A DNA stretch of 64,000 nt from Arthrobacter sp. 18067 (GTDB lineage: Bacteria; Actinomycetota; Actinomycetes; Actinomycetales; Micrococcaceae), in contig NZ_CACSJJ010000003.1 of the NCBI RefSeq assembly GCF_902706295.1, positions 124,001 through 188,000 on the forward strand. Direction: 5' to 3'. Positions 17,154 to 30,105 of the stretch are shown here, piece by piece. The translations under genes were made by a program, and so were the position numbers. Numbering within the stretch: position 1 is the first letter of the stretch; each line of letters opens with the position of its first letter. Below the pieces are notes generated by a model, which did no database searches, was not told where the DNA came from, and saw nothing but the letters and a program-made list of their open reading frames with translations.

Positions 17154-17273
17154 GAACCGCTGTTCGGGGGAGGCGACCCCAGACGAGAGGCCCAGACAAA
17201 TATGGGTGTCCTCGGCCATTCTGACCAGCCGAAGTGGCGCCCTACTGTGAGCCGAAATCAGGGCGTTAAATGC

Positions 17274-17305
17274 AAAAGTCCCGGTCATTTCTGACCGGGA
17301 CTTTT
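17274..17305 (-). terminator. Terminator after tRNA-Ala
   Basis: Perfect 14-bp inverted repeat (AAAAGTCCCGGTCA / TGACCGGGACTTTT) with a 4-base loop and a T-run in the leftward direction, 8 bases beyond the tRNA-Ala 3' end. It can also terminate rightward transcription from the glycosidase gene. Confidence 0.88.
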
Positions 17306-17312
17306 CTTATGG

Positions 17313-17385
17313 TGGAGGCACGGGGACTCGAACCCCGAACCCCCTGCTTGCAAAGCAGGTGCGCTACCAATTGCGCCATGCCCCC
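17313..17385 (-). tRNA. tRNA-Ala (TGC)
   Basis: Cloverleaf of 73 bases: acceptor GGGGGCA pairs with TGCCTCC, D-arm GCGCAATTGGTAGCGC, anticodon TGC in the loop CTTTGCAAG, and T-loop GTTCGAGTC. CCA is not encoded. Together with tRNA-Ile downstream of gyrA it forms the standard actinobacterial tRNA pair. Confidence 0.97.
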
Positions 17386-17455
17386 ATAAGAAGCAACCCG
17401 TCAATCATACCCCATGTCCGGGCTGGCAATTACCAGTTCGAACCGGGCTCTTTGG

Positions 17456-17575
17456 CTAGTCGACCTTGTCGGTTGACTTGCTCCAGACATCCTTCCGGGC
17501 TTCGGATTCCTGGGCCTTTTTATAGACCAGGACACCTGCGATTGCCGCTGCCACTACTACCAGCAACTTCTTCAC
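17456..17575 (-). CDS. DLW-39 family small membrane protein
   Basis: A 39-residue ORF between the two tRNA genes: KKLLVVVAAAIAGVLVYKK forms a short N-terminal membrane helix, followed by QESEARKDVWSKSTDKVD. Size, position between the tRNAs beside gyrA, and the conserved DxW motif match the actinobacterial DLW-39 family of unknown function. Here the middle residue of the motif is Val rather than Leu. GTG start with GAGG upstream. Confidence 0.88.
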   Translation of the reverse strand: MKKLLVVVAAAIAGVLVYKKAQESEARKDVWSKSTDKVD

Positions 17576-17622
17576 AAGTACCTCATTCCGGTTCAGTTTT
17601 ACCTGAACCTCTTTCGGTTCCG

Positions 17623-17696
17623 TGGGCGTACCAGGACTTGAACCTGGGACCTCTTCGTTATCAGCGAAGCGCTCTAACCGCCTGAGCTATACGCCC
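17623..17696 (-). tRNA. tRNA-Ile (GAT)
   Basis: Cloverleaf of 74 bases: acceptor GGGCGTA pairs with TACGCCC, D-arm GCTCAGGCGGTTAGAGC, anticodon GAT in CTGATAA, and T-loop GTTCAAGTC. CCA is not encoded. It is read in the same direction as gyrA. Confidence 0.97.
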
Positions 17697-17809
17697 CGAT
17701 GCCTCATCGGGCCGAGATATGACTGTACAGCACATCCCGGCCCGATCTCAAATCGAGGCTTTTCCACGGAGGTTTTCCGCCGATTTCGGCGTAATTCCGC
17801 GGGTTTTTG

Positions 17810-18514
17810 CTAGTCGTCGGTCAGCGTGACGCCGACGCCACCAACCAACGTTGCGGAAATGTTATACAGAACCGCGGAGAGCATGGACAACGCAGTCAAC
17901 AAGACCACATTCACCACGGCAATAATGGTGGCGAAGGAAGCAACCTGGCCAAGGGATGCGATCTTCTTCAGCTCGAAGCCACTGCCCTCAGATCCGGCCA
18001 AGGTGCCCAGCAGGCTATCCACCTGATTAAAGATGCCCGTGAGATCCAACACGGTCCAGAGCACGATGGCAGCCACCACGGTGACGATGCCCAGCGCAAC
18101 AGACAGCAGGAACGCCATCTTCAGGACTGACCACGGGTCCACCTTGCTGACCAGGAGGCGTGCGCGGCGAACCTTGGCCTTGGGAGCAGGCTTCACCAAC
18201 CCGGGAGCACCCTGGGCGGGGCGCTGGGCCGGGGAACCTGCAGGGCGCTGGCCAGGCTGAGCCGGGCGTTGCCCGGGAGCGCCGGCAGGACGCTGCCCTG
18301 CCTGCGCGGGTCGCTGTCCGGAAGCACCGGCGGGCCGCTGAGCAGAGTTGGTCCCGCCCGCGGGTCGCGCTCCCGTAGCGCCCGATCCGGTGGACCCGGT
18401 TCCGGGACGCTGCTGGGGCCGTGCAGGGGTGCCTGCCTGTGCGCTGCCCGAGGGCTGCCGGAGTCCGCCGGGGACACCTGTGCTCGGCTTGGGATATGAG
18501 TCGGAATTACTCAC
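17810..18514 (-). CDS. DUF3566 transmembrane protein
   Basis: A 234-residue membrane protein always found next to gyrA in actinobacteria. The N-terminal half is low-complexity Gly/Gln/Arg/Pro/Ala with seven or more copies of a GQRPA-like unit. A basic linker ([21 protein letters not shown]) leads to the DUF3566 domain with two helices ([22 protein letters not shown] and [26 protein letters not shown]). Its GTG start overlaps the gyrA stop (GTGA), so it is translationally coupled. Function unknown. Confidence 0.92.
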   Translation of the reverse strand: MSNSDSYPKPSTGVPGGLRQPSGSAQAGTPARPQQRPGTGSTGSGATGARPAGGTNSAQRPAGASGQRPAQAGQRPAGAPGQRPAQPGQRPAGSPAQRPAQGAPGLVKPAPKAKVRRARLLVSKVDPWSVLKMAFLLSVALGIVTVVAAIVLWTVLDLTGIFNQVDSLLGTLAGSEGSGFELKKIASLGQVASFATIIAVVNVVLLTALSMLSAVLYNISATLVGGVGVTLTDD

Positions 18515-21180
18515 TCGTTACCTCCGGTGTTGTCTTCGTTCAGCTCCGCGCCCGTTTCGATATCCGGGTCTGCGTCGTTTTCCGTTTCGGCCGTCACGGT
18601 CGCCTCGGAGGCGCCGTCGTTTGCAGCCAACGTTACGTCATCGTCGAGTCCGTCTTCTGACTCTTCGACTTCCAAACCGCGTTCGCTGTTGCGCGCAACC
18701 TCAATAATGCGGTCGTTCTTGTCCGGCTTGGCGAAGATGACGCCCATGGTGTCACGGCCCTTGGCAGGCACTCCGGTTACTGCCGAGCGCACCACCTTGC
18801 CGCCCTCCATGACCACCAGGACTTCGTCCTCTTCCTGCACGATCAAGGCGCCCACAAGGTCACCGCGGTCTTCAGCAAGCTTGGCAACCTTGATGCCCAG
18901 GCCGCCACGGCCTTGCAAGCGGTATTCGTCCACGGCGGTTCGCTTGGCGTAGCCACCCTCGGTCACGATGAAGACGAAGGAACCGTCCTGGACCACGTCT
19001 GCGGCAAGCAATTCGTCGTCTTCACGGAACTTCATACCCGTCACACCGGACGTTGCACGGCCCATGGGCCGCAGTGCGTCATCAGTGGCCGTGAAGCGAA
19101 TGGACTGGCCCTTGCGTGACACCAGGAGGAGGTCGTCGGTCTCGCTGACCAGCTGGGCGGAAACCAACTCGTCCTCATCGCGCAGGTTGATGGCGATGAC
19201 ACCGGCCGTGCGATTGGTGTCGTAGTCCTCGAGCCTCGTCTTCTTGACCAGGCCGTTCTTGGTGGCGAGCACCAGGTACGGGGCCTGCTGGTAGTCCCGG
19301 AGGTCCAGTACCTGGGCGATGTGCTCATCCGGTTGGAAAGCCAGCAGGTTGGCCACGTGCTGGCCCTTGGCGTCACGTCCTGCTTCTGCAAGCTCGTAGG
19401 CCTTGGCGCGGTAGACGCGGCCCAGGTTGGTGAAGAACAGCAGCCAGTGGTGGGTGGTGGTGACGAAGAAGTGCTCCACGACGTCGTCGCCACGCAGCTG
19501 TGCACCCTTGATGCCCTTGCCGCCGCGCTGCTGGGAACGGTAGTTGTCGCTGCGGGTGCGCTTGACGTAGCCGCCGCGCGTAATGGTGACAACCATTTCC
19601 TCTTCGGGGATCAAGTCCTCCATGGACATATCGCCGTCGAAACCCATCAGGATGTGGGTGCGACGGTCGTCGCCGTGCTTGGCCACGATCTCCGCGAGTT
19701 CTTCACTGATGATCTGGCGCTGCCGCTCCTCGGAAGCAAGGATCGAGTTGTACTCCTCGATCATCGACTCGAGCTCGGAGTGGCGATCCTGGATCTTCTG
19801 GCGTTCCAGGGCGGCCAGACGGCGCAGCTGCATGTCCAGGATGGCGCGGGCCTGGAGTTCGTCGATCTCCAGGAGTTCCATGAGGCCTTCACGGGCAGCC
19901 TCTGTGGTGTTGGACGCGCGGATGAGCGCAATGACCTCATCCAGCATGTCCAGTGCCTTGAGGAGTGCGCGCAGGATGTGCGCCTCTTCCTCGGCCTTGC
20001 GCAGGCGGTAGCGGGTGCGGCGTGCAATGACGTCCATCTGGTGCGCAACCCAGTGCCGGATGAAGGCATCAAGGCTCAAGGTGCGCGGAACGCCGTCGAC
20101 AATTGCCAGCATGTTCGCCGAGAAGTTGTCCTGCAACTGCGTGTGCTTGTAGAGGTTGTTCAGTACAACCTTGGCCACGGCGTCGCGCTTGAGCACGATC
20201 ACCAGTCGCTGGCCGGTACGGCCGGAGGTTTCATCGCGGAGGTCCGCAATGCCCGAAATCTTGCCGTCCTTGACCAGTTCGGCAATCTTGATGGCCAAGT
20301 TGTCCGGGTTGGCCTGGTACGGCAATTCGGTGACCACCAGGCAAGTACGGCCCTGGAGTTCCTCGACATTGACCACGGCACGCATCGTGATGGAGCCACG
20401 GCCGGTGCGGTAGGCGTCTTCGATGCCCTTGTGGCCAAGGATGGTGGCGCCCGTTGGGAAGTCGGGTCCTTTGATGCGCAGCAACAGTGCTTCGAGAAGC
20501 TCCTCGCGCGTGGCGGTGGGGTTGTCAAGCGCCCACTGCACGCCCTCGGCAACCTCGCGCAGGTTGTGCGGCGGAATGTTGGTGGCCATGCCGACGGCGA
20601 TGCCGGACGAGCCGTTGACCAGCAAGTTGGGGAAACGCGCCGGCAGGATGGTCGGTTCCTGGTTCTTGCCGTCGTAGTTGTCCTGGAAGTCGACGGTTTC
20701 TTCGTCGATGTCGCGGACCATTTCCATGGCCAACTGGGCCATCTTGGTTTCGGTGTAACGCGGTGCAGCAGCGCCGTCGTTGCCCGGTGAACCGAAGTTG
20801 CCCTGGCCGAGTGCCAGCGGGTACCGCATGGTCCAGTCCTGGATCAGGCGCACCAAAGCATCGTAGATCGCCATGTCACCGTGCGGGTGGTAAGTACCCA
20901 TGACGTCGCCGACCACGCGGGCGCACTTGTTGAACGAGCGGTCGGGGCGGTAACCGCCGTCGAACATTGCGTACAAAACGCGACGGTGCACCGGCTTGAG
21001 GCCATCGCGGACGTCCGGGAGGGCGCGGCCGACGATAACGGCCATCGCATAGTCCAGGTAGGACCGCTGCATTTCTGTTTGCAGGTCAACCTGCTCCACA
21101 CGGTCGGTCAGCACATCGCCCTCAAGGACGACGTCATCGGCGTTGGATTCCGCCGGGACTTCGGGAGTTTCGTCACTCAT
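18511..21180 (-). CDS. gyrA: DNA gyrase subunit A
   Basis: Breakage-reunion subunit of gyrase, which with GyrB introduces negative supercoils. The 889-residue protein has a winged-helix domain with active-site Tyr142 (AAPRYTETK), a coiled-coil neck, and a C-terminal beta-pinwheel with the GyrA box (QRGGKGIKG). The last 60 residues are an acidic tail. In the quinolone pocket the sequence is [12 protein letters not shown], so the position equal to E. coli Ser83 is Met103. It follows gyrB by 63 bases. Confidence 0.98.
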   Translation of the reverse strand: MSDETPEVPAESNADDVVLEGDVLTDRVEQVDLQTEMQRSYLDYAMAVIVGRALPDVRDGLKPVHRRVLYAMFDGGYRPDRSFNKCARVVGDVMGTYHPHGDMAIYDALVRLIQDWTMRYPLALGQGNFGSPGNDGAAAPRYTETKMAQLAMEMVRDIDEETVDFQDNYDGKNQEPTILPARFPNLLVNGSSGIAVGMATNIPPHNLREVAEGVQWALDNPTATREELLEALLLRIKGPDFPTGATILGHKGIEDAYRTGRGSITMRAVVNVEELQGRTCLVVTELPYQANPDNLAIKIAELVKDGKISGIADLRDETSGRTGQRLVIVLKRDAVAKVVLNNLYKHTQLQDNFSANMLAIVDGVPRTLSLDAFIRHWVAHQMDVIARRTRYRLRKAEEEAHILRALLKALDMLDEVIALIRASNTTEAAREGLMELLEIDELQARAILDMQLRRLAALERQKIQDRHSELESMIEEYNSILASEERQRQIISEELAEIVAKHGDDRRTHILMGFDGDMSMEDLIPEEEMVVTITRGGYVKRTRSDNYRSQQRGGKGIKGAQLRGDDVVEHFFVTTTHHWLLFFTNLGRVYRAKAYELAEAGRDAKGQHVANLLAFQPDEHIAQVLDLRDYQQAPYLVLATKNGLVKKTRLEDYDTNRTAGVIAINLRDEDELVSAQLVSETDDLLLVSRKGQSIRFTATDDALRPMGRATSGVTGMKFREDDELLAADVVQDGSFVFIVTEGGYAKRTAVDEYRLQGRGGLGIKVAKLAEDRGDLVGALIVQEEDEVLVVMEGGKVVRSAVTGVPAKGRDTMGVIFAKPDKNDRIIEVARNSERGLEVEESEDGLDDDVTLAANDGASEATVTAETENDADPDIETGAELNEDNTGGNE

Positions 21181-21243
21181 AATCTAAGGTTTCCGTTTCA
21201 GGTATATGTCAGTTCTGGAATATTCAGATGCCCTTGTGGAGCC

Positions 21244-23418
<2,175 letters not shown>

Positions 23419-23504
23419 CTACTCCGACGAAGGGGGTCCATAGTGCCACAAGAGTGGATCCCGGACCCCAACGACGTTTCACCGGCGCTCAGTGATCTAC
23501 GCCA

Positions 23505-23536
23505 ATTCTATCGTGGAAACCCACGAATCCTTGCAA
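23505..23536 (-). promoter_or_regulatory. Candidate gyrB promoter with internal inverted repeat
   Basis: The 338-base gap upstream of gyrB holds no gene. Read leftward it has TTGCAA (23536-23531) and TAGAAT (23510-23505) separated by 20 bases, longer than the usual 17. The spacer contains the inverted repeat TCGTGG-N4-CCACGA (23511-23526). Promoter assignment is by eye only. Confidence 0.35.
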
Positions 23537-23660
23537 ATACAGGGGCAGTCGAGAGCTGAATATGGCCATAGGAGGCCGCTGGCCCTATCTGCAATGGCCC
23601 TACGGAGGTCCCGATGGGGGCCTATACGACTCATGGGCGTTGAATCGCCCTGCACGCCGT

Positions 23661-24215
23661 TTAGCCGTAAGTATCCCTCGGGCCCCGACCGTTGACGCTG
23701 CGCCCGCCTTTTCGCCAACTTGGAGCCGACGGGCCAAGCACCTGGATGCTGGTGACCACACCTTCTCCAAGCTCATTGCGGAACATCTCCAGGAGGCTCG
23801 TGCTCAGCAGACGCAGTTGGGTGGCCCAGGCTGTTGAATCGCAGCGGACATGGAGGGTGGTGTCCGTGAAACTCTCCGGAGTGCAGTGAGCAGAGATGTC
23901 CGCACCGACCAAGGTTTCCCATTCCGCCATGACGGAGCCGACGGCCACAGGCGATGTCCACCCGCGTTCGGCCACCAGCCGGCCAACTACGTTTCCCAAG
24001 CCCAAAGGATCCCGACCGCTTCCGTGGAACTTGGCAAAACCCCTGGTATCGCGCAGGCCCTTGCGTTTTGGGGCAGAGCCTGGCCGTGGAGCCCGTTGTC
24101 GCACTTCGCCCCGGGCCGCAGCGGCCTCGCGCATGCGGTTCAACGCCGCCTGTGCAGCATCTATCTCATCCGGATCGCGGCCGGGTTGAAGTCCTTCGCG
24201 GCTATCCTTCGCCAT
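23661..24215 (-). CDS. DUF721 (DciA-like) protein
   Basis: A 184-residue protein encoded directly after recF and before gyrB. The N-terminal half is charged and probably disordered. The C-terminal half ([41 protein letters not shown]) is a KH-like DUF721 domain. DUF721 proteins include DciA, which works with the replicative helicase in bacteria lacking DnaC/DnaI-type loaders, so a helicase-loading role is plausible. ATG 24215 has GGGAGG upstream and overlaps the recF end by 14 bases. Confidence 0.9.
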   Translation of the reverse strand: MAKDSREGLQPGRDPDEIDAAQAALNRMREAAAARGEVRQRAPRPGSAPKRKGLRDTRGFAKFHGSGRDPLGLGNVVGRLVAERGWTSPVAVGSVMAEWETLVGADISAHCTPESFTDTTLHVRCDSTAWATQLRLLSTSLLEMFRNELGEGVVTSIQVLGPSAPSWRKGGRSVNGRGPRDTYG

Positions 24216-25395
24216 CGATGCCTCCCGGAACAACGGTTACGCGCCGTCCGGCCAGCTCCTCGGGGATATCGGCGTCGACGGCGGCAGTCACCAGCACTTG
24301 CTCGGCACCGGCCACTATTGCAGCCAGTTTACGCCGCCGCTGGACGTCCAGTTCCGCGAAAACATCGTCCAGAATGAGGATCGGAGCGGTTCCACCCGTA
24401 CGGGCGTCATCCAACATCACGTAGTAGGAAGCAAGTCGCAAAGACAAGCACATGGACCAGGTTTCACCATGGGACGCATAGCCCTTGGCGGGCGCCTGGC
24501 CCAAGGTGAGTTCCAGCTCGTCACGATGCGGGCCCACCAAGGAGATGCCCCGTTCCAGTTCCTTTTTCCGCGATGCTGCGAAGGCTTGGATGTAGCGTTC
24601 GGTGAGTTCGTCCACGGACAGCAGCCGGAGGTCATCAACCGACGGCGAAGGCTCTGTTCGATACTCGGCCGGTCCGCCGTCGTCGTCCAGGACGCCCTGG
24701 ATGGTTGAGCGGTAGACCGCGCCCGCCTCTTTGGACCCGTCGGTGAGCTGCGCGTAGGCGCTGTTGAGGTGGGGACGCAATCTTTCCACCAGTTCGAGCC
24801 GGGCGTGGAGTAGTTCTGCGCCGGCGCGGGCCATGTGCTGGTCCCAAACGTCCAGGGTTGCCTCATGGCCTGCCGTGAATTTACCGGCCCGCGACGATTT
24901 CAGGAGGGCATTGCGTTGCTTCAGGACGCGATCATAGTCGCTGCGGGTTGCAGCATGCCGCGGAACAAGGCTGACCAACAATTCGTCCAGGAAGCGTCTG
25001 CGGTTCGACGGGTCTCCCTTGACGAGCACCAGATCCTCGGGTGCGAACAAGACTGTTTGGCAGATGCCCAAAATATCCCTGGCGCGGACCGGATTGCTCC
25101 GGTTGATACGTCCCCGGTTGGCCCGTCCGGCATTGATCTCCAGCTCAAGGACCGTTGATTGTTCCCCACGAACGAGCTTGGCACGGATCATCGCGCGCTC
25201 GGCGCCGAAACGGAGCAGGGGCGCGTCCGTGCTCACCCGGTGTGAACTCAGCGTGGCCAAATACCCGATAGCTTCCATCAGGTTGGTCTTGCCGATTCCA
25301 TTGGATCCGACCAAGACCGTCACTCCCGGGCCGAGCTTCAGGTCAACCTGTGCGTAGCTGCGGAAATCCGTCAGCGAAAGATGTTCGAGGTACAC
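24202..25395 (-). CDS. recF: DNA replication and repair protein RecF
   Basis: SMC-like ATPase that helps load RecA at single-strand gaps. The 397-residue sequence has the typical start [18 protein letters not shown], Walker [10 protein letters not shown], the signature-region [11 protein letters not shown], and Walker [13 protein letters not shown]. Its place after dnaN in the dnaA-dnaN-(gnd)-recF-gyrB order is standard for actinobacteria. Confidence 0.96.
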   Translation of the reverse strand: MYLEHLSLTDFRSYAQVDLKLGPGVTVLVGSNGIGKTNLMEAIGYLATLSSHRVSTDAPLLRFGAERAMIRAKLVRGEQSTVLELEINAGRANRGRINRSNPVRARDILGICQTVLFAPEDLVLVKGDPSNRRRFLDELLVSLVPRHAATRSDYDRVLKQRNALLKSSRAGKFTAGHEATLDVWDQHMARAGAELLHARLELVERLRPHLNSAYAQLTDGSKEAGAVYRSTIQGVLDDDGGPAEYRTEPSPSVDDLRLLSVDELTERYIQAFAASRKKELERGISLVGPHRDELELTLGQAPAKGYASHGETWSMCLSLRLASYYVMLDDARTGGTAPILILDDVFAELDVQRRRKLAAIVAGAEQVLVTAAVDADIPEELAGRRVTVVPGGIDGEG

Positions 25396-25418
25396 GCCGT
25401 TTGCAGGACTCCTGCGGC

Positions 25419-26303
25419 CTAGTTGGCCGGACGTGTGGCGTGTCCGCCGAACTGGTGGCGCAGGGCAGAGACCATCTTCATGGCCGGAGAATTGTCCTCA
25501 CGGGACGCAAACCGTGCGAAGAGCGCAGCCGTGATGGCCGGGGCCGGCACTGCGTTGGCGATCGCTTCCTCCACAGTCCAGCGACCCTCGCCGGAATCCT
25601 CGACGTAGTCATCAATGGAGGCCAGGCCCGGATCCTCATCAAGTGCCTTGACCATGAGGTCCAAGAGCCAGGAACGGACAACGGTGCCTTTTTGCCACGC
25701 CCGGAAAGTCCCCGGAAGGTCCTTCACGATGTCCTTTGCCGCCAGCAGTTCGTAACCCTCTGCGTACGCCTGCATGAGGCCGTATTCGATGCCGTTGTGG
25801 ACCATCTTCGCGTAGTGACCCGCACCAACACCGCCAACGTGGACGAAGCTGTCTGCGCGTTCGCCTTCAGGGCGGAGGGCGTCGAACACCGGCATGGCAA
25901 GTTCGATGTCTTCATCGGCGCCGCCGGCCATCAGGCCGTAACCGTTTTCGAGCCCCCAAACACCACCGGAAACACCACAATCCGCGAAGCGGATGTTCTT
26001 TTCGGCAAGTGCTGCAGCGTGCTTCTGGTCTTCGGTGAAACGCGAGTTGCCACCGTCTATCACCAAGTCGCCAGCGCTCAGTTTCTCACCGAGTTCGGTC
26101 ACCACGGCATCGGTGATGGGGCCCGATGGAACCATGACCCAGACCAGTCGCGGAGTGGGAAGGGCCGCGATGAGTTCATCTACGGTAGCAACATCGGTGA
26201 CGTCCGGATTACGGTCGAAGCCAGTGACTTCAATGCCGCCGTTCCGCATGCGTTGCCGCATGTTGAAACCCATTTTTCCAAGGCCGATCAGACCGATGTG
26301 CAC
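25419..26303 (-). CDS. gnd: 6-phosphogluconate dehydrogenase, decarboxylating (short form)
   Basis: Oxidises 6-phosphogluconate to ribulose-5-phosphate and CO2. The 294-residue short form starts [18 protein letters not shown] (Rossmann fold), then VIDGGNSRF, the catalytic region [19 protein letters not shown], and [24 protein letters not shown]. The short form is about 300 residues, against 470 for the long enzyme. A metabolic gene between dnaN and recF is common in actinobacteria. Confidence 0.93.
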   Translation of the reverse strand: MHIGLIGLGKMGFNMRQRMRNGGIEVTGFDRNPDVTDVATVDELIAALPTPRLVWVMVPSGPITDAVVTELGEKLSAGDLVIDGGNSRFTEDQKHAAALAEKNIRFADCGVSGGVWGLENGYGLMAGGADEDIELAMPVFDALRPEGERADSFVHVGGVGAGHYAKMVHNGIEYGLMQAYAEGYELLAAKDIVKDLPGTFRAWQKGTVVRSWLLDLMVKALDEDPGLASIDDYVEDSGEGRWTVEEAIANAVPAPAITAALFARFASREDNSPAMKMVSALRHQFGGHATRPAN

Positions 26304-26344
26304 AGTGTGGACTCTTTTCTGCGAAGGTGGCGGGTACGTTCCTG

Positions 26345-27469
26345 CTAGTTGGGGAGGCGGACCGGCATCACGAGATAGCGGTAGTCGTCCTGGTCGTCGC
26401 CGTCCGCTTCAGCCTGGGCCGTGATCATAGCCGGCTTGGGGGCCGTGGTGAACGAGAAACGAACGTACTTGGTTTCGATGACGCTCAAGCCCTCAACGAG
26501 GTAATGCGGGTTGAAGGCAACAGTGATGTCGTCACCGGAAAGCTGGGCTTCCAGCTCTTCGGAAGCCTGCGCGTCTTCGCCGGTACCGGCGTCGAGATTC
26601 AGCAGTCCTTGGGTGAAAGCGAGACGGACCGGAGTGTTTCGTTCGGCGACAAGCGAAACGCGGCGAACTGCTTCAACCAATTCCTGGGTCTGGACCGTTG
26701 CATGGATCGGAGTTGAGTCCGGGAAAAGCGAGCGGATCTTAGGGTAGTCGCCGTCCACCAGGAGTGAGGTGGTGGTGCGTCCGCCACTTTCGAAACCGAT
26801 GAGCCTGCTGTCGTCGTCCGCGAGAGCAAGGTTGATGTCGCCGCTGCCGCCAAGGGTCTTGGCTACCTCGTTCAACGTCTTGGACTTGACCAGGGCACTC
26901 GTCGAAACGCCGGGAGTGACGGGCTTCCACGGTACTTCGCGCATGGCGAGACGGTAACGGTCCGTGGCCAGGAGCGTGATGAGGTCGTCCTCGATCTCCA
27001 TGCGGACACCGGTGAGGATCGGCAAGGTGTCGTCCTTGCTCGCAGCGATGATCACCTGGGAAACAGCTTGGGCGAAGGCATCTCCGGGCAAGGTGCCGCT
27101 GATGGCCGGCAATGCCGGCAACGCCGGGTACTCTCCCTCGGGCATGGTGGCCAGGTGGAAGCTGCTCCGACGGCAGGTAAGCGTGACTTTGCTGCCGTCA
27201 GTCTCAACTTCGACGGGAGCGGAGGGGAGGCTTCGGCAGATATCCGCCAATAGGCGTCCCGAAACCAAGATGGTGCCTTCCACGGCGATGTCTGCCGGAA
27301 TTTCCAAGCGGGCGGAGGTCTCGTAATCGAAGCTTGAGAGGCTGACTGTTCCAGCCTCGGCTTTGAGGAGGAGGCCGGAAAGCACAGGTACAGGCGGCCG
27401 CGGAGACAACGACCGCGCGGTCCACGTAACGGCTTCTGCCAGGACGTCGCGGTCGACTCTGAACTTCAC
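26345..27469 (-). CDS. dnaN: DNA polymerase III beta subunit (sliding clamp)
   Basis: Ring-shaped clamp that tethers DNA polymerase. The 374-residue protein has three repeated domains, starts MKFRVDRDVLAEAVTWTARSL, and ends VMPVRLPN, the conserved clamp C-terminus that forms part of the protein-binding pocket. It lies across the oriC spacer from dnaA. Confidence 0.97.
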   Translation of the reverse strand: MKFRVDRDVLAEAVTWTARSLSPRPPVPVLSGLLLKAEAGTVSLSSFDYETSARLEIPADIAVEGTILVSGRLLADICRSLPSAPVEVETDGSKVTLTCRRSSFHLATMPEGEYPALPALPAISGTLPGDAFAQAVSQVIIAASKDDTLPILTGVRMEIEDDLITLLATDRYRLAMREVPWKPVTPGVSTSALVKSKTLNEVAKTLGGSGDINLALADDDSRLIGFESGGRTTTSLLVDGDYPKIRSLFPDSTPIHATVQTQELVEAVRRVSLVAERNTPVRLAFTQGLLNLDAGTGEDAQASEELEAQLSGDDITVAFNPHYLVEGLSVIETKYVRFSFTTAPKPAMITAQAEADGDDQDDYRYLVMPVRLPN

Positions 27470-28043
27470 GGAGGGGTGCCGCCTTTCATTGCTGCTGCCA
27501 TGTAGTAGCTGCGGATTCCTGCTTGGAAGCCGCTAAATCTTCGCAGTCCGGCACCGGAACCTGCATGGTCCGCGCTTAGCGAACTACAAACAGACCCAGG
27601 GATGGGAGCGCTGCTGACAGCTTAGCCGGAAGATCCGCGATTAACCCATCCCCGACCGGCCGGAGCCCTCCTATGTGGACAGCTGGAAGGTGGCATTGGC
27701 CAGGCCGCTGGTCTGTCATCGGGATGGTCGGGTGGGTGGCAGAACGAGATTGTTATTTGAGGGATTTCAATTTTTTGGGATTCGTAGTGTTAATAACTGC
27801 TGTGGAAACTGTGGATAACCCGATCCCACCCCGCCGTTTCGGGTTAAGCCCTGTTCACGGATTGTGCGTTAACTGGGTTTTAAACAGGGTGTGGATGGGG
27901 ACAACTCCCAGGCCGGTTTTTAACGATCCACAGACGGCTTAAGGGTTTTAAGCCCATTAACCGCGCTTGTCCCCTTAAGTATCCACAGGCTTATCCACAT
28001 GCACCTTTTAATAAGGTATGTAGTGCCGGGCGCGATGTTGAAT
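27470..28043. other. oriC: oriC, dnaA-dnaN spacer
   Basis: This gene-free 574-base spacer has perfect DnaA boxes at 27810-27818 (-) and 27991-27999 (+). Weaker boxes are TGTTAATAA 27788-27796, TGTGGAAAC 27801-27809, TGTGGATGG 27890-27898 and GTATCCACA 27979-27987. An AT-rich stretch around 27750-27785, including a T6 run, is the best candidate for the unwinding element. The dnaN promoter should also be here. Confidence 0.88.
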
Positions 28044-29462
28044 TCAGGAGTCCCGCTGCTGCTGTTTGATCCGGTTGGTCAGCTCGGTGACCTGGTTGTA
28101 AATCACACGACGCTCTGCCATCAGCTCGCGGATTTTGCGGTCAGCGTGGATGACCGTGGTGTGATCGCGTCCGCCGAGCTCCTGTCCGATCTTCGGCAAG
28201 GACATATCCGTCAGTTCGCGGCACAGGTACATAGCGATCTGTCGTGCGGTCACCAACGTACGTGTGCGGGACTTGCTGCAGAGCTCTTCCATGCTGAGCT
28301 TGAAGTAGTCAGCCGTCTGGTCGAGGATCTGCTTTGCCGTGATTTCCTGGGCACCGTCATCGGTGATGAGGTCCTTGAGGACCATTTCAGCCAGGGCCAC
28401 GTCCACCGGCTGGCGGTTGAGGCTTGCGAACGCGGTGACGCGGATCAGGGCGCCTTCGAGTTCGCGGATGTTGCTGGAGATCTTTGACGCGATGTATTCC
28501 AGGGCGTCGTCCGGTGCCGAGAGACCTTCGCTCAGGCCCTTCTTGCGGAGGATCGCGATGCGGGTTTCAAGTTCCGGCGGCTGGATGTCCGTCAGCAGGC
28601 CCCACTCGAAGCGGGACGTCATGCGGTCCTCGAAGCCGGCGAGCATCTTGGGCGGCTGGTCGGAGGTGATGACAACCTGCTTGTTGGCGTTGTGCAGGGC
28701 GTTGAACGTGTGGAAGAACTCTTCCTGGGTCCGGTCCTTGCCCGCCAGGAACTGGATGTCATCAATCAGAAGCACGTCCACGTTGCGGTACGTGGTCTTG
28801 AAGCTGGTGCCCTCGTCATCGCGGATGGAGTTGATGAAGTCGTTGGTGAACTCTTCGGAGTTCACGTAGCGGACCCGGATGCCGCTGTAGAGCCGGCGGG
28901 CATAGTGTCCGATCGCGTGCAGCAGGTGCGTCTTGCCGAGACCCGAGTCACCGTAGATGAACAGCGGGTTGTACGCCTTGGCAGGCGCTTCGGCGACGGC
29001 GACGGCGGCCGCGTGCGCAAAACGGTTCGAGGAACCGATAACGAAGGTGTCGAAGATGTACTTCGGATTCAGGCGACCAAACTCATGCGAGGTGCTGGGC
29101 GGAGTGGGCTGCGGCTTCGGCTCGGCGAAGTCAGATACTGCGGACAGCTCGACGACGGGTTCCGGCTCTGCGTGGACGGGCACCAGATCGGTGTCTACAT
29201 CGATGGCGCATCGGATGTCATCCGAGAAGACGCTGCGGAGGGCATCGTCCAGGGCATCCTTGACCTGCGTCTGCAGGACTTCGCGGGTGAGTTCATTGGG
29301 AACGGCCACCAGCAAGGTGGAACCGATGAGGCCCTGTGCCTGGGCGAGGATGACGAAACCGCGCTGACGGGGTGAGACCCGGTCGTCTTGTTCCATGAGG
29401 CTCAGCACCCTGCGCCAGGAACTTCCGACAGTGTTGGCGTGGTTGGCTTCGTCTACTGTCAT
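28044..29462 (-). CDS. dnaA: Chromosomal replication initiator protein DnaA
   Basis: AAA+ initiator that binds DnaA boxes and opens the origin. The 472-residue protein has an N-terminal domain (SSWRRVLSLM), an acidic/proline linker, the ATPase domain with Walker A GDSGLGKTH and Walker B LLIDDIQFLAG, and the C-terminal DNA-binding domain with the signature GRDHTTVIHA. ATG 29462 is used; a TTG directly before it is also possible. It is flanked by two DnaA-box-containing spacers. Confidence 0.98.
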   Translation of the reverse strand: MTVDEANHANTVGSSWRRVLSLMEQDDRVSPRQRGFVILAQAQGLIGSTLLVAVPNELTREVLQTQVKDALDDALRSVFSDDIRCAIDVDTDLVPVHAEPEPVVELSAVSDFAEPKPQPTPPSTSHEFGRLNPKYIFDTFVIGSSNRFAHAAAVAVAEAPAKAYNPLFIYGDSGLGKTHLLHAIGHYARRLYSGIRVRYVNSEEFTNDFINSIRDDEGTSFKTTYRNVDVLLIDDIQFLAGKDRTQEEFFHTFNALHNANKQVVITSDQPPKMLAGFEDRMTSRFEWGLLTDIQPPELETRIAILRKKGLSEGLSAPDDALEYIASKISSNIRELEGALIRVTAFASLNRQPVDVALAEMVLKDLITDDGAQEITAKQILDQTADYFKLSMEELCSKSRTRTLVTARQIAMYLCRELTDMSLPKIGQELGGRDHTTVIHADRKIRELMAERRVIYNQVTELTNRIKQQQRDS

Positions 29463-29926
29463 CAATCAGTTCCTAAATACTTGCTTGCCGGCGTTGCTGG
29501 CAGCCGAAGTGTCTCCGGCGGCGCTGTTCTGGGCGATAATCCACAGAGTTATACACAGCGGGTGGACATTGGGCTACTGAGCCACTCTAGGGGATGGAAT
29601 CGCTAGAAGATAGCTGGGAAGTTGCCTGTGGATAATTACACCGTTGTGGTTCTGGAATCAGGCCTGTGAGCCACTTCATCCACAGGCTGGGAACGGTAGT
29701 TGGGCACAGCTGTGGATAGAGTCGCGGCAGGCTCCCGGTTTGACTGTGGGTGCCTTTTTGCCCTAACGTTGTGAAGTCCTTTGTGTCCGCTTTTGAGATC
29801 AGTTGTAAGTCCGTACGTTCACCGTACGGAAGGCAACGGCGGCAGGCACATACAAAACTTAGCGTCGGCCAGTTCTTCCCCTTTTTGATCGGGTGGGCGC
29901 ACCTTTGATCCACTGGAGTAACTAAC
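29463..29926. other. oriC: oriC, dnaA-rpmH spacer
   Basis: This gene-free 464-base spacer between divergent dnaA and rpmH has a perfect DnaA box at 29627-29635 (-) and variants TAATCCACA 29537-29545, TTATACACA 29549-29557, TCATCCACA 29676-29684 and TGTGGATAG 29711-29719. It must also carry the dnaA and rpmH promoters. With the dnaN side it forms a two-part origin. Confidence 0.82.
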
Positions 29927-30064
29927 GTGAGCAAGCGGACTTTTCAGCCGAATAACCGCCGTCGGGCCAAGAAGCACGGCTTCCGCCTTCGTATGCGCAC
30001 CCGTGCCGGCCGCGCCATCCTGGCTGCCCGTCGCGGCAAGGGCCGCGTCGAACTGTCGGCGTAA
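29927..30064 (+). CDS. rpmH: 50S ribosomal protein L34
   Basis: A 45-residue, highly basic ribosomal protein: [19 protein letters not shown] and [21 protein letters not shown] are the family signature from end to end. GTG start with GGAG 9 bases upstream. First gene of the conserved rpmH-rnpA-yidD-yidC-jag-rsmG-parA-parB run. It was too short to be listed by a long-ORF search. Confidence 0.98.
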   Translation: MSKRTFQPNNRRRAKKHGFRLRMRTRAGRAILAARRGKGRVELSA

Positions 30065-30105
30065 ATAACTGACTTGTCGGTCAGGGTCTTTTTGCGGGTT
30101 TTACG

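Noticed and set aside
17778-17791. CGCCGA/TCGGCG hairpin after the DUF3566 gene
   Set aside because: Stem is only 6 bp with a 2-base loop and no T-run, too weak to call a terminator.
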